From positions 2,897,381 through 2,961,380 of the forward strand of contig OZ038323.1 in NCBI GenBank assembly GCA_964035795.1: a DNA stretch of 64,000 bases, in the 5' to 3' direction. Numbering within the stretch: the stretch's first letter is position 1; each line of letters opens with the position of its first letter. Of this stretch, positions 1-12,300 are shown piece by piece. A model generated the notes under the pieces. It made no database searches, was not told the origin of the DNA, and worked only from the letters and a program-made list of their open reading frames with translations. This DNA is from Pterobdella sp. o SKG-2022. Lineage: Eukaryota; Annelida; Clitellata; Hirudinida; Piscicolidae. The translations under genes and the position numbers were made by a program.

Positions 1-3000
1 AGTTTTAATTTATTCCATTTTAAACGCCTAAATTCATTCTAATTTTAGTACCAATAATATTAATATCAAAATATAAACTGTACTTTATTTCCATCTACCT
101 CATCGTTATTCAATCTTTTTTATATAAGATCTTTGTTAAAATTGTATATTCAAATTATTCATATTAAACGGAAACAAGCGGCAGTATTTTAAGGGTATCA
201 AATCAATTCTAAACTAATATGATAGGAAAATATCGCTTCCAAAGGTGTCCAAAACCTTGATACACTCAGGCATATTTTTTTGGTTACGTCTCAGCCCTAA
301 ACGCTCACCAATGAAAAATTCAGTGGATAGCCTGACTTCTAAACCTTTAATATTGCTAGTTTGGTGTTTTCAACTGCGCTAAAGACAGGCTTCTTAAAGT
401 TTTCTGGCACTGTGTACGCTTTTGTTGTTTTTAATTTATTTAATTGTTACAGTTTAAACTTTCACTCATGGCTATATCATGAAGTTTTATTTAGTATGTG
501 GTATCTGTTGATTCTATTGGAATCGTTACATCTTTACTCCGTTTTTTATAATTAATCTTTTGTTTTAACCCATAAATTAAAGTTTAATTACATTTTATAA
601 AATTTCATACTTTAAAATAATATCAAAAGTGCAAAATAGTATTTTCATTGAAAGATAATTGAGGCTGATGAAAAGTTTGGATACAACAATGAGAGATATT
701 TGTTCAAAAACTGTTCAAAAGGCCATTAAAATTTAATCTCAAAAACCTCAATAGAATTCACAAAAACACATTATTTTTAATCTGCCATAAAGACCTAAAC
801 TAAATACAAAACTAAAAATGAAATTAGAGACAAACGACCAAGCCTCCAGCTTTTTGAGTCAGTCGTGTGTGTTTATGGGCCCCTTAAATAATAAATAAAG
901 ACTATAATGCTCGAGTTGCCACACAAAAGTCTACTGAGCCGATGATGAGAAGCAGATATTATAGCTGATTTGTAGAGGAGCACAGCATACCTCTAGAATC
1001 ATTTGCAATGCTTATAATAGTTTAATAACAGCAATCATAAAACAAACCAGTCACCGTGGATTTGAATACGTTGAAAAATAATTTAGAACAAAAACGTAAA
1101 ATCTTGCTTGAAATGCAAGCTGTTTTAATAATTGCTTGATTAGAGGTTCAAACGTGGAGTGAGAGGTCGATAGAGGGTGTCTTAAAGAGGCATGCTACCC
1201 TTGTATTCCAGCTTTATAGATTGCCGTTCAATGTCGGTGCATCGATTTTCTACGCATCTTTCCTAATGTATCGGAAAAGGCAAACAATCGATATTTCTAT
1301 ACAAAAATGACTTGATATAAAACAAACAAACGTGTATGTTAAATTTTCATATAGAGACTTATGTTATTGTAAAAACAGCTTTGCATTATGATTTTTTAGA
1401 ATATTTTGGGATACTGCACGATACAGAATTGTCATTTAATACCGAGACCTTTAATATGTTTAGAGTCGCAAGGCTGAAAACACTCGCAGGAACGCTTGTA
1501 AATGTTTGAATCGAGACTTAAATGGCGTTCAAGTTCTTGTGGCTATTAATCACAAGTCAAATATGATTTTGTAGTTTAAAGTTGAAAAATTACAGATAAA
1601 ACGCCAAGCATTTGTCATGTAAAAGCTCGTAATTGAAGCAACGTCATTATATTTCTATATTGAAGTTAAATTACATTCAAGCCAAATAATACGATTTTTC
1701 AGGTGTATATATTTTTAATTTTCATTCTTTAGGTTCAAATTAAAAATGATATTTATTTCCTCAAAATTTCTACATTTTATTCTAAATTTAAACTTTTAGG
1801 TTTCTTTTAGCTTCGATTTAAAAAATTTTTCAACTGACTTTTTAAACTCAATTTCCATAGACTTTAGTTTTTCTTAAAATAGAAAATATTCCAAATATGA
1901 ATTTTATTTTGGTAAATTCCATTTCCTTTTTATACATTTACTGAAAATGTATAATTTTATAGAAAAAATTTTTTCAATTAAAAGATAGACACAAGATAAT
2001 TTATACCCAAAAACTTGACTAAATTGGTTATAAAACTCAAAAACATAAATCGAATGTTGCTTTTTTGAAATCATATTCCTAGTAGTTTTAAAATGACTAA
2101 ACCACACTATATCAAAACTTTCAAAAAATATTTCGAAAAATTTTTAATAGATTATTCTAATAGATAGTCAAAATTTTCAAATTTAAAGCATTCAATAAAT
2201 ATGTAATTTTTCTTATAAAGTTACTAATAATGAAAAAAAAATGATTTAAAATATATATATTTATAAAAATAAAATATATATTTTTTAAAACTACATTCAT
2301 TTTGATATTGTCTTTGAATCTGCCTGCATAGGTAGCAGACTAGATGAGGATATGTAGAGGATAAACACATGGTAAAAACCACTTCAAATTTAATTGCTTT
2401 TGTAATAAAATTAATTTTCATAGTTTGAAACGTTACTCTTCACACAAGACAATTTAAACAGCACTGTTATTATCAGTAGCAAACTTAGTATTGTTTTAAA
2501 GAAATATTCTAAGCAAAGTTTAATCAGATTTGTGATGTTATTATGTTGTAAGCCACTTCATATCTTAAAGGAATTCCACTCAGTTTTCATTTCAACATTA
2601 TATAAGTTTTAGTTTTAGAAACCATAATACAACCCCTTAAAACCACCATCATTGTTTGAATAACCATTAGTTACAAAAATTTTATTCATATAACTTATAG
2701 TTACAGAATTCACAATAGTCTCCCTTTAACCATCATATTAAACCATAAGAGAGAGCAAAGCTGCAAAGGAAGGATGCGAATGACATGTTTTCTTCTGCTT
2801 CTCTTCTGCACGATACGTGAGTCTACTCTGAATAAATTCATTGTAACAAATGGAGGAACATTCATATGTAGAATCTATGAAGTTGTAGAGTATTTGTAAA
2901 GATTAAAACAGTTGGTATGTATATGTCGAAAAGTTTATTGCAAAACGCTGGGAATATGGAAGAAATAAGGGGATATGTGAGAAATATGTTTAATAATTTT

Positions 3001-6000
3001 GATGAGTGTGAATGAATGTGTTGGAATAACTTGGAATGATATGGTACTGATGATATTGTGATAGCATTATTCCAGAGAAAATGGTTGTTTAAATATGCCA
3101 TCATATAAGATTTCTTGCTATTAGATTGATTTCATTGCTATATATTTGATTAATCAAATGCATCGACACAAATAATGTTTTAGTCGATGAAATATAAAAT
3201 AATTTGCAGAAATATTTGCTTCGATTAATTCCGAGATAAGCAGAGCGCAAAAAAGATAATGAAAACAAAAATAGTTTTTTAAAGTATAAAAAGTTCTATA
3301 AAAAATTGAAAATTTTTTCAACATTCGAAAATCATTATACAGTTTGATATTCATTTACAATTAAAAATTAAATTCAAACAGTGTTTGGATCACCGTTATC
3401 AGTAAGAGCATCATGAACAAAAAAAATTCAAGTGCATTGTTTTATCTATCAGTGTTTGTGTAATTAACTTGTGTTTGCAAACGCGAATTTAAAAAAAGAA
3501 TGAAATTTGACGTTTTTCTCCAAACAGACAAACTTATTGCTTTCAAATGAATTTTTTGGTCACTCGAAATTGCTAAGCCTTCAAAAAAACTTCAAAATTG
3601 GCAGTTTTTAACTCAAAATGTGAAAAGAGTATTTTTAAGTGAATGTAAATTCATTTCAACATGTTAACATGCAACAATAATTATTTAGAAACAACATTAA
3701 TTTAACCTAAAACATCTAGAGTTAACACCAATATAATCATATTCATTTACAGAAAGAAATCAACAAAAAAAATGCTAACGTTAGAAATAAAAATTTTCAA
3801 TAAAATAATGACAGAATTAAAAGTCCGCCAAAATTATCACACTTATATTTAAATTAAATCTTTTAAGAAGCCGATATAATCACATCTATATTAGATTGAA
3901 ACTGTTTGAACTAAGGTTTCTATAATCCCAATGGTTAATGCATGCATGGATGTCTTACTAGGCATGCATGGTTGTCTTTCTAAGCATGCATGCAATTTTT
4001 ATCTTTCTCCCTCTTATTTTCACCTCATTCAACTTTCGAGCTTTAAAACTTTCCTCTAATTTCACTATCGTTTCAACCGCCTAACTTTTATTTAAAGTTC
4101 TAGACGTGTTGTTTACGAGCCTTACATGAAACAACCATCAAATACAACCCTAAACTTTTTTTCAGTAATACCAGTGTTTTTAATTGGGTACAAAAGTGAA
4201 AGTATTTACTTTCGAATGACTTTTTCCTGGTAGTCTTGAGTGGAAAAAAGTTTTAAAAAAGTAGAATTTTCGAATGTGATGTTGAAGGAAGTTTTCAAGA
4301 ACATAGAGAATTAATTTTTAGTCGAATAAAATAATCGCTAATTTAAGAAATTCCTCAAAAAATGTTTAACTGCTTTTCAACCTCAATTGCAACCTCCAAT
4401 TAAAAATTAATAAAAATATTTTTTAGTTATAAAATTAATTCAAATAACCTCATCCATTCTCCTTGTTGAAACACTCAGTGCCATAGCAACAACCATTATG
4501 ACACCCGCCATTATCATTCTAATATCAATCAAGTTGTGATTAACTTGTCCCTCTCGTCCAACGCCTCAAGCTGGCGTAGTTATCACTTGCACATCACGCC
4601 TGCAAGCTCTCTCTCGACCCTTGCTTGATTTTCATTTTATTGTTTTCAATCCACTTCGGTACATTAATCATGTCAAGGTATAGATACCACGAAAAACTAA
4701 AGTTACAATTTAAAAACGTTATGCGATAATAAAATAGTATTTTTGTTCGAACATTTATCATACGACGTGTATATTTATGTCTTTTGCCACGACCTGTCTT
4801 ATGTTGCCATGCAGGCGAGAATCATTTTAAAAATTTAAAGCGCTTTATTGCTCATGCAACACATATTTCCACAATGCTTTCGAGTATCCCTTTCAATATT
4901 CATACTCACTAATCTTTTTGTGCTTTAAATATTTTTTTTTGCGGCATTAAATGGCTTATTCTCGAGTACTTTTGAGGCTTAAATGGAATTGAGTACTATT
5001 TTTTTATAAGTTTTAGAGATGTCTTATTAGGAAACTAATTAGTTATTTGATAATTTTTCGAAAGTTTTGCATTTATCTTAACATGAAATATTTTAATTGT
5101 GAAACGCTGGATGAACTTTATCAGTTTGAAATCTTTTGAAAAAATAAAATCAATCCAAAGTATGTCAAACTATCAGTGTTATTAGCATTTTCAAAAAAAC
5201 ATTTCAAAAGCTAATTCTGCAAAAAACTTGCAAATGTCGGCTAATAAATATAGCAATCAGCTTCACACAACTCAGACTAATTTTCAAAGCAGTCAACAAA
5301 CTCATTTTGCCTCGTGTTATTATTAATTACCAAACACCAAAGCAACGTTTACAAATGCAGAGGGTGTGAGCTGAAATCTATATAGTTATCTTTTATCAGA
5401 CAGGTTTTGGATAAGAATGGAATCTAATTAAATGGCTGAGTTAAAAATCACAAATATTCATGCAGAAGTTAAATTTATTAAAATAATTTCGAGAACCTGG
5501 AATAAAAATAGATTGGCAAATAAAACGAAAAGATGGATAAACGACAAGCTTGATATGATCTATAGAGTTCTAAAGTTTATGTTTGAAAAGATATAAATTC
5601 CTGACTTGAATTGGCTTTCATTACAAGGGTATTGCGGTAACTTTATTGCTAAAAATATAATCACGAATAACACTAAAAACCTCAAACAAAAGCACCCTTT
5701 TCGATTCATACGTTTGAAAATTTTGATTCTCTGAGGTTGTTATTGCGAGATTTTTTATAGCGCTTTTGATTTTTTTTTGATCTTTGTTAAACAGCAATAT
5801 TTTAAGAATATTTTTGACCTTTAGCTGAAGAGCAATTTGCAATATTAATATTTGAGATGATATATTAAACTGAATTAATTTAAAAATTGATTTAATATTT
5901 TCAGAAAAAACTACAAAAACAGCTTAATCTTAAGATTAATTTCTATTAAATTTTATCAAAATCCAATTTTTCAAAATTTTGAAAATTTATAAAATTAAAT

Positions 6001-6445
6001 CCCAAAAACTTGATATGAAAACCAAGTTTGAAAACTTCAGTAGAGAAGCTTGAGTAGGAAAGCTTCAAAAGCATGCAAAAATTATTTTTTGTCAAAACTT
6101 AAAAATTTTAATTTACCACTTAAACGCATAATTGTATGCGTGACTTATAGTACACTTGTTTCATTAATTAGTTTTTTGGCCCAATGTTTTAAGAATTTAC
6201 TTCTAGTTGTTTTTCTCAAAGAGTTTGAAGCTTTCAAAAAGATTTTCAATATTTCAAAAACACCAATTTTTTCCACAGTGACAAAGTACTTCAACATGCA
6301 TAAAATCACTTTTATATGCTTCGTAACTACTCGAAAACTATATTTTAAAATTCATAAAAATTCTAAAATGATACTTAAATTAAGTGAGTGTAATTAAAAT
6401 TATAAGTAAATATAGTTTGAAGGGCACTACACCGAACTAAAGAGG
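1..6445. other. AT-rich region without a recognisable gene
   Basis: I see no coding exon that can be supported on either strand. Open frames here are short, low in complexity and lack domain signatures. The stretch holds poly(A)/poly(T) runs and a small cluster of repeated GCATGCATGG-type words near 3938-3992. It lies upstream of the nicotinic receptor gene, so it may contain that gene's 5' exon (signal peptide) and promoter, but I could not identify either. Confidence 0.5.
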
Positions 6446-6833
6446 GTGTTGATGGAGTGGAAGTTCACGTTTACTATAGAAAGCATAAGTTCACTGACCA
6501 ATAGGATTGAAGCAGAAGACCAATTATAGGATTTGTCAAAAAAAAATACAGTATTTATAGTGTGTTATATTGTTATAGGGTTTGTCGAAAAAAATACAGT
6601 ATTCACAGTGTGTTATATTGCTGTTATAGATTATTGGGTTCTTATGTATTAAATTGTTGTGTCATGGTGCTGTTATGCGTTATTGTGTTTTTATGTGTTA
6701 TGGTATGTAATAAGTGTTAGTGTGTTTTTTTACAAATTCTATGAGTGGTCTTTTCTGCTCTTATCTCATTGGTCAGTGAAAAAATACATTATGCTTTCTA
6801 TAATAAGCGTAAAGTGCTTGTGTGTTGATGGAG
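6446..6833. mobile_element. MITE-like element with inverted termini and 12-bp direct flanks
   Basis: The 12-base word GTGTTGATGGAG occurs at 6446-6457 and again at 6822-6833 in the same orientation. Between them, the left end (about 6459-6530) and the reverse complement of the right end (about 6750-6821) match imperfectly over some 70 bases. Shared blocks include TATAGAAAGCATAA and CACTGACCAAT. This is the structure of a short non-autonomous DNA transposon of about 364 bp with a target-site duplication. The interior contains a tandem duplication around CAGTATT...GTGTGTTATATTG (6550-6620) and no coding capacity. The superfamily is unknown; a 12-bp duplication is unusual for common superfamilies. 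Confidence 0.6.
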
Positions 6834-7007
6834 GTTAGCGTGCCAAAAATAACTTTTTGGAGCTTAATCGCGGAATTATAAAATCCCATTAGCAACTAAT
6901 TCGGCATCTGTTTCTTCCCATTATAGAAAGTTTCAATTTTTATCTTAAAATAATTGTTAGGTTTTAGTGGAAAAAAATGGACGTAACATGAGTTTTCATA
7001 TCTCCAG

Positions 7008-9358
7008 AGAACCCAAATGTACAAGCAAACAGGACGACAGAAGAAACAACCACCAACAAAAACGCCACAAGCTTGGAAGATTCTATGAAAAAATATTTCC
7101 AAAAAGAGTCTAAACCTGCAGCAGATGAAAAAGCAAAACTCCAAAAAATGTCGAAAAACTTGGGAAAATTTAGCGACTTTCTTCCAAAAAAATCAACAAA
7201 ACATCATATCGTCACAAGAGCTTTTTCTTCTGACGTGGAACCGAGACGACTTCATCCATCAAAACATCAAGGCAGGCTGGAAAGAGAAAAGCATAGAAGT
7301 AACAAAACTAAAAATCGAGACAAAAGGAGAGTTGGAAATAATGTTTTAAAAAAAGAAGAAATTGAAGGAAAAAATTCAATTTACAAAAAGAAAGAAAGTA
7401 TATCCAAAGATAAATTAGTTTATTTTGAGAATAGCAAACGCAACCGAGTAGGAAACAACTTAAAAACTGCTAAAAAAAGAAAAACAAAATTTTCTGAAAG
7501 CCCCTTAAAGCTTCAAAAAAATATAAACATAAAACAAAACATATTTTCTTTTGAAGGTCGCTTTCATACCAATGCTGGGAACGAGAGAATTTTAAAGAAA
7601 GATAATAACAGGATAATTACCATAAAGAAACCCTTCGATGGAAATTCTGACACGATACGCAAAAATTCTAAAGTTGGACATTCAGACAAAAATTTCAAAG
7701 TTACACGCTTAAACAGAAATTCTAAAGCTATAAATTCAAATGAAAAGTTCAATAAAATATGTGATAGACTGAGCAAAGTTAAGATTCCTGATAAAATGAA
7801 TATAAATAGAACTTTTAACAAAATTAATGAAGCAGCTCGAGACACGAGTAAAAACAGGAAAGATGGCGTCATAGCCGTGACGGATGCACGTCATTATAAA
7901 GTTAAATCCTACAAGAAAACAAACATAGATTTAAAAGGAACCAATGCACGAGCTATTAGTCATGATATTAATGGAGATGGCGAGACAGAAGACATTAAAA
8001 ATATAGCTAAAAGTGGAATTAATGAAGGTGAAAGAGATTGGAACGAAGAAATTAAAGATAGATTTGATAGTTTCTTCAAAATGAATTCTAAACATAAAAA
8101 CAGTCCAAAAGAGGAATCGATTGGGAGGTTTGTGAAACACATGCCGGTTTTTGAAAGGAAGCAGATGAAAATTAATAATATGTGGAGTAATGAAATTAAT
8201 ACAAAAAGCAGAAAAAATAATCGTTTTGAAACATATAAAAAGAAGCTTTTCAAAAGGTCAATTGTTTTTGATTCGATCAAGCGCAATTTGAAGGAAGAAA
8301 TAGAAGATAAAGAAAAAAATAACGTTCCAGATAAAACAGAAATGCATGGAGAATTCAGTGTACAGATGATGGAGAGTGGTTGTAGAGGGTGTAACGATAT
8401 CGTTTACAAAAAGAACGGTATAAAAATGTTTGGGAACAAAATTAAGAAGAAAAAATTTAACAAAAGACTTGCAAAAAAAAAGTTTCAAAACGAGAAAAAT
8501 TTTGTAACAAACAAATACAAAGAGAATCGTGTTCTTAAATCAACTCGTGGAGAAAGGAACAATAGAAAATTTGATAATAAAATAGAATCCACAAACAAAC
8601 AGTTTCTAAACAATGAAGTAATTATAACTAAAAGTATAGATAGTGGTTTAAAGAAAAAAGAATTGAAAACCACCGATAATATAGCCACCATAAACACTAA
8701 ATATTCCCATTTAAAAGCCAACAAAAATTTTGAAAAACAAATCAATATTAAAAATAACTTAGAAAAAAATCAAAAAACAAATAATTCAATGCAAAAAGAA
8801 CCAACAAAAAATCCCAATACAGCAAACTCATTACGTAAAGTTTCAAAATCATGTGTGGCTTCAAATACAAGCATTAATGGAAACTTCAAACTAAAGGGAT
8901 ATAAACTAATAGAAGCTTCATCAATAGACTCAAACGTCACCAAACTGCTAGAGAAACGACAGAAAAGAGTCGACGACAACGTTCAGAATTACTATAAAAA
9001 TTGTATAAATTGTCTTACAGAGAACATCAAAAAAATTTGTGGGAAAGATCAGAAAAATGCTTCGGTACTTGAAGATTTATTCGACTACAGCTTCAAACGA
9101 AGACGTTTTAAAAGAGATATTTTCAAAAGCTATAGGCAAAATAAAAAACGTATAAAAGGCAAGAAGGAAGAAAGAAAAAAAATACGTTTTCGAGAGAATT
9201 TTTTTGACATCGAAACGAGCAGGTGGAATGAAGATGATGAAGATAGCAAGGAAACTTTCATGAGTGATGAAAAAAAACTCATATCGACATTACTCACCAA
9301 GTATGAGAACGTTGGCATCCTGGGAAGACCAGTCATGAACAACTCCCAAACTATACAA
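7008..9358 (+). CDS. Giant first visible exon: Lys/Asn-rich extension joined to the nAChR N-terminal helix
   Basis: One uninterrupted frame runs from a stop ending at 6991 to a GT donor at 9359. It has a plausible acceptor (CATATCTCCAG) just before 7008 and an in-frame ATG at 7085. The first roughly 720 residues are dominated by Lys, Asn, Arg, Ser and Ile, with few cysteines and no recognised domain. Near residue 680 there is a dibasic stretch, RRRFKRD, that fits a furin-type cleavage motif, followed by another basic run. The last 35 residues read as the start of a nicotinic ligand-binding domain: EKKLISTLLTKYENV followed by RPVMNNSQTIQ. Codon phase at the donor matches the next exon, which begins VTYGIALVQIIDVEETNQ. 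Such length in an AT-rich sequence argues for selection on the frame. If secreted, the extension would be extracellular. Alternatively the upstream part could belong to a separate transcript fused here. Confidence 0.75.
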
Positions 9359-12300
9359 GTAACCTACCATTATTATGTGTAGTTTCAGCTTTTTTCATAT
9401 AATCATCAGTTTTGTTGTGCTTCTAGTACATAAAGTCCATTACGAAAAACGCGCTCTATAAATATTAATTTTAAAAGTCGTATGAATATTTCATACTATG
9501 ACAATTATCTTAAAATATTAACTTCTACATATTCAAATATAAAAACTTTAAGCACAGTACCACACAGAAACACCGTGCTAAATAATTTTCAAAACTACAT
9601 TCCATATATACTCCATAAATTTTTAAGCACTCCACACAAACACACCATAAATGGTTATCACTGTGACACTTGCACTAGGTAACATACGGCATCGCACTAG
9701 TGCAAATCATCGACGTTGAAGAAACCAACCAAGTTCTTACTACTAAACTATGGTGCCATTATGTGAGTGTTGTTTGGCGCTGTGTGGTGCAGTTATGTGA
9801 GTGTTGTTTGGCGCTGTGTGGTGCCGTTATGTGAGTGTTGTTTGGCGCTGTGTGGTGCCGTTATGGGAGTGTTGTGTGGCGCTATGTGGTGCTATTATGG
9901 GAGTGTTGTGTAGTGCTGTTATGTTAGTGTTGTGTGGTTACATTGTTTTAGCGTTATGTGGCGCAGTATGCTATTTTTTGTATTTCATCTACTGGTGAAA
10001 TTGGGCTAAATTTGCATTGAACATAGTTATGAGATTAGAGAAATTTTTTGTAGTGTATGTATTCTTTATCTTGGTGTTGTCTTTTATTTTTTATCTTTAA
10101 TACTGAAGTTGTTTTATAAATTTTATTTATTCACTGAGATGGTTCTCATCAATGAATTCGTAACGACACAAAGATGGATTTGAAGGCTGCCTCTTTTATG
10201 ATACTCTGGTAGCTTTTATTTTAACATATGTATGAACAAAATTTTGTGTATTTTTCGATGGGTATGACTTAATGTTTAAACATTAGTAATGGCAGAATGG
10301 ATCGTTGAAATTAAACGTTCAAATTTCTGCATGATACACTTGACGGTTTTATCTGCAGACTCGTTTTTTATATAAAACTTAGCTTTGAGTTTGGTTCCAA
10401 GTTTGATTTTGAGTTTGAGAGAGAGAGAATAATGACTTTGAACCTTGAGCTGTGCACCAATCTTTGCTATTAAATTTGCTCTGTTGTAGCATGAGTTATT
10501 GTGTAATCAGGGTGAAATTTTATTTATCGTAAGTTGAATTAGATTGAATTAGTTAAGGTTGGAATGAAATGAGGTTTAGTTGCTGGCAGTGGAAGGAGAA
10601 GTTTGAATATTTTATAACTTTGATTTTTCAACTAAAATTTTTTATTGCAACATAGTTATAAATTATGTTTTCATCTTTTTAAATGTGGTATCATCAAACA
10701 TAAAAAATGTATAAGATTCATTACTAATAATTTTTATATAAATTCAATTGAGAACGGAAGAGTGGGGTATGCATCTTACAAGTCAATAAAAACTGTTATT
10801 TTTTTCGTGATGACACTTTTGAGCTAGCTAAGATATAGGAAAAATTATCGAAGTTTTTAGAAGCGGAAACTTTCACCAAGCGTAAAATTTGATTTATAAA
10901 AAAAACAAGTAGAATGTCAGCGGTCTCTTGGTGTTTCATGGCGATGAAAAAATTTCCTCTTTTTCACTACGAATGCACTGTGAAATTAGTTAATAATAAC
11001 TTATATTTTGGTTGTGTTTTCGAATAGTTTCTAAAAATGGATCGATATATTTTTTGAATGTGGTCAAGAATTCTAGAAAGACTAAGCCGTGAACAGTTTC
11101 AAAGCTTTCAGTGTTTGCACCTTTATTTAGAACCATACTTGTAAATTTTCTCATTTTATGAACATCACTTCAATATTTTAATCCCATCTATATGTTAGTC
11201 CAATAGTACTTGTTATATTTCATATGCTATCGAAGCGTACAAAAAAAAAAATAACATTAGCGACAGAATTACATAAGGACTGAGTTGGTGACTGAGTGGG
11301 TCCACGGTTTACAAACATAAACTAAAACTGGGAGTACCAAACTTCTAAACAACCTGATTTATGTGCAATGTTTGATAGATGGTTGGTATTGCTCTAGTAT
11401 ATATAGGCATCCATTGATGCTTTGCTAACCAGAAGGTTTATTTCGAATCCAGCTCGATACCGTACCTCGAATAACTCAAAATAATTCAAGGTTTCAATTT
11501 TCGTAGTATTTTTTTTGCTTCAAAATTATTTTTAGTTATTTTCTTTTACATATTTACCTTCGAGACCAAACGTTTAAAGATATTGACTCTAGGCTCATCA
11601 GACGGCCCAAGTCATCATATTGCTTGCAACTATATCATCTGTATGTTGAAAAAGGGCTGCTTATTGTATAGAATAAAACATAACCCATGTAAAATAGTAA
11701 ATTAAACACTGTCAAATAGTGGAAATATTTTTTTTTAGTTGAAACAGTTGCTCGAAAAAGGTATATTCTCGCCTTCTCCATTTATGTTATTTTGTCACTC
11801 TAAATATCTTCAGTTTTCACATTAATCAGAATTGAATTATATAATGATTAATACATCCGTCTATTTAAAAAATTTTTTTTATTCAAACGTATGTAATTTA
11901 TTTTCAAAAATCTTGCATTGAACTTGTCAAACGAGTTGAAGATTGAGAAATGTGAGTTGCGAGTTAGTAACTAAAGTAGCACGAAACTCAAAACAGAAAA
12001 TACTTCTTGTTTCAAACAGACTAATTATTTGAAATTTTCAAGCACTAGAGAAAATTGATAATATATTAGTATTCAAAAATATATTTATCTTACCTTGGTT
12101 CGAAAAAATCCTTATATTATTGATAATTGGTTATTATAATCGAAAGCTTCTATCACCGATGTGAAAATATTCCCAATCTTAAAACCAACGAGTTGCGGTT
12201 AAAAGATGGAGAACATCAAAACAAAAAAAATTTAAAGATGGAAAAACACAAGTTTCTGAAATTTGGGTAATAAATTATGAAGTGAAAACATGAAAGGAAC

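Noticed and set aside
6664..6702. Signal-peptide-like ORF (MVLLCVIVFLCVM) followed by GTATGT, as the missing first exon of the receptor
   Set aside because: The donor phase does not fit the acceptor at 7007/7008, and the segment lies inside the repetitive interior of the MITE-like element.
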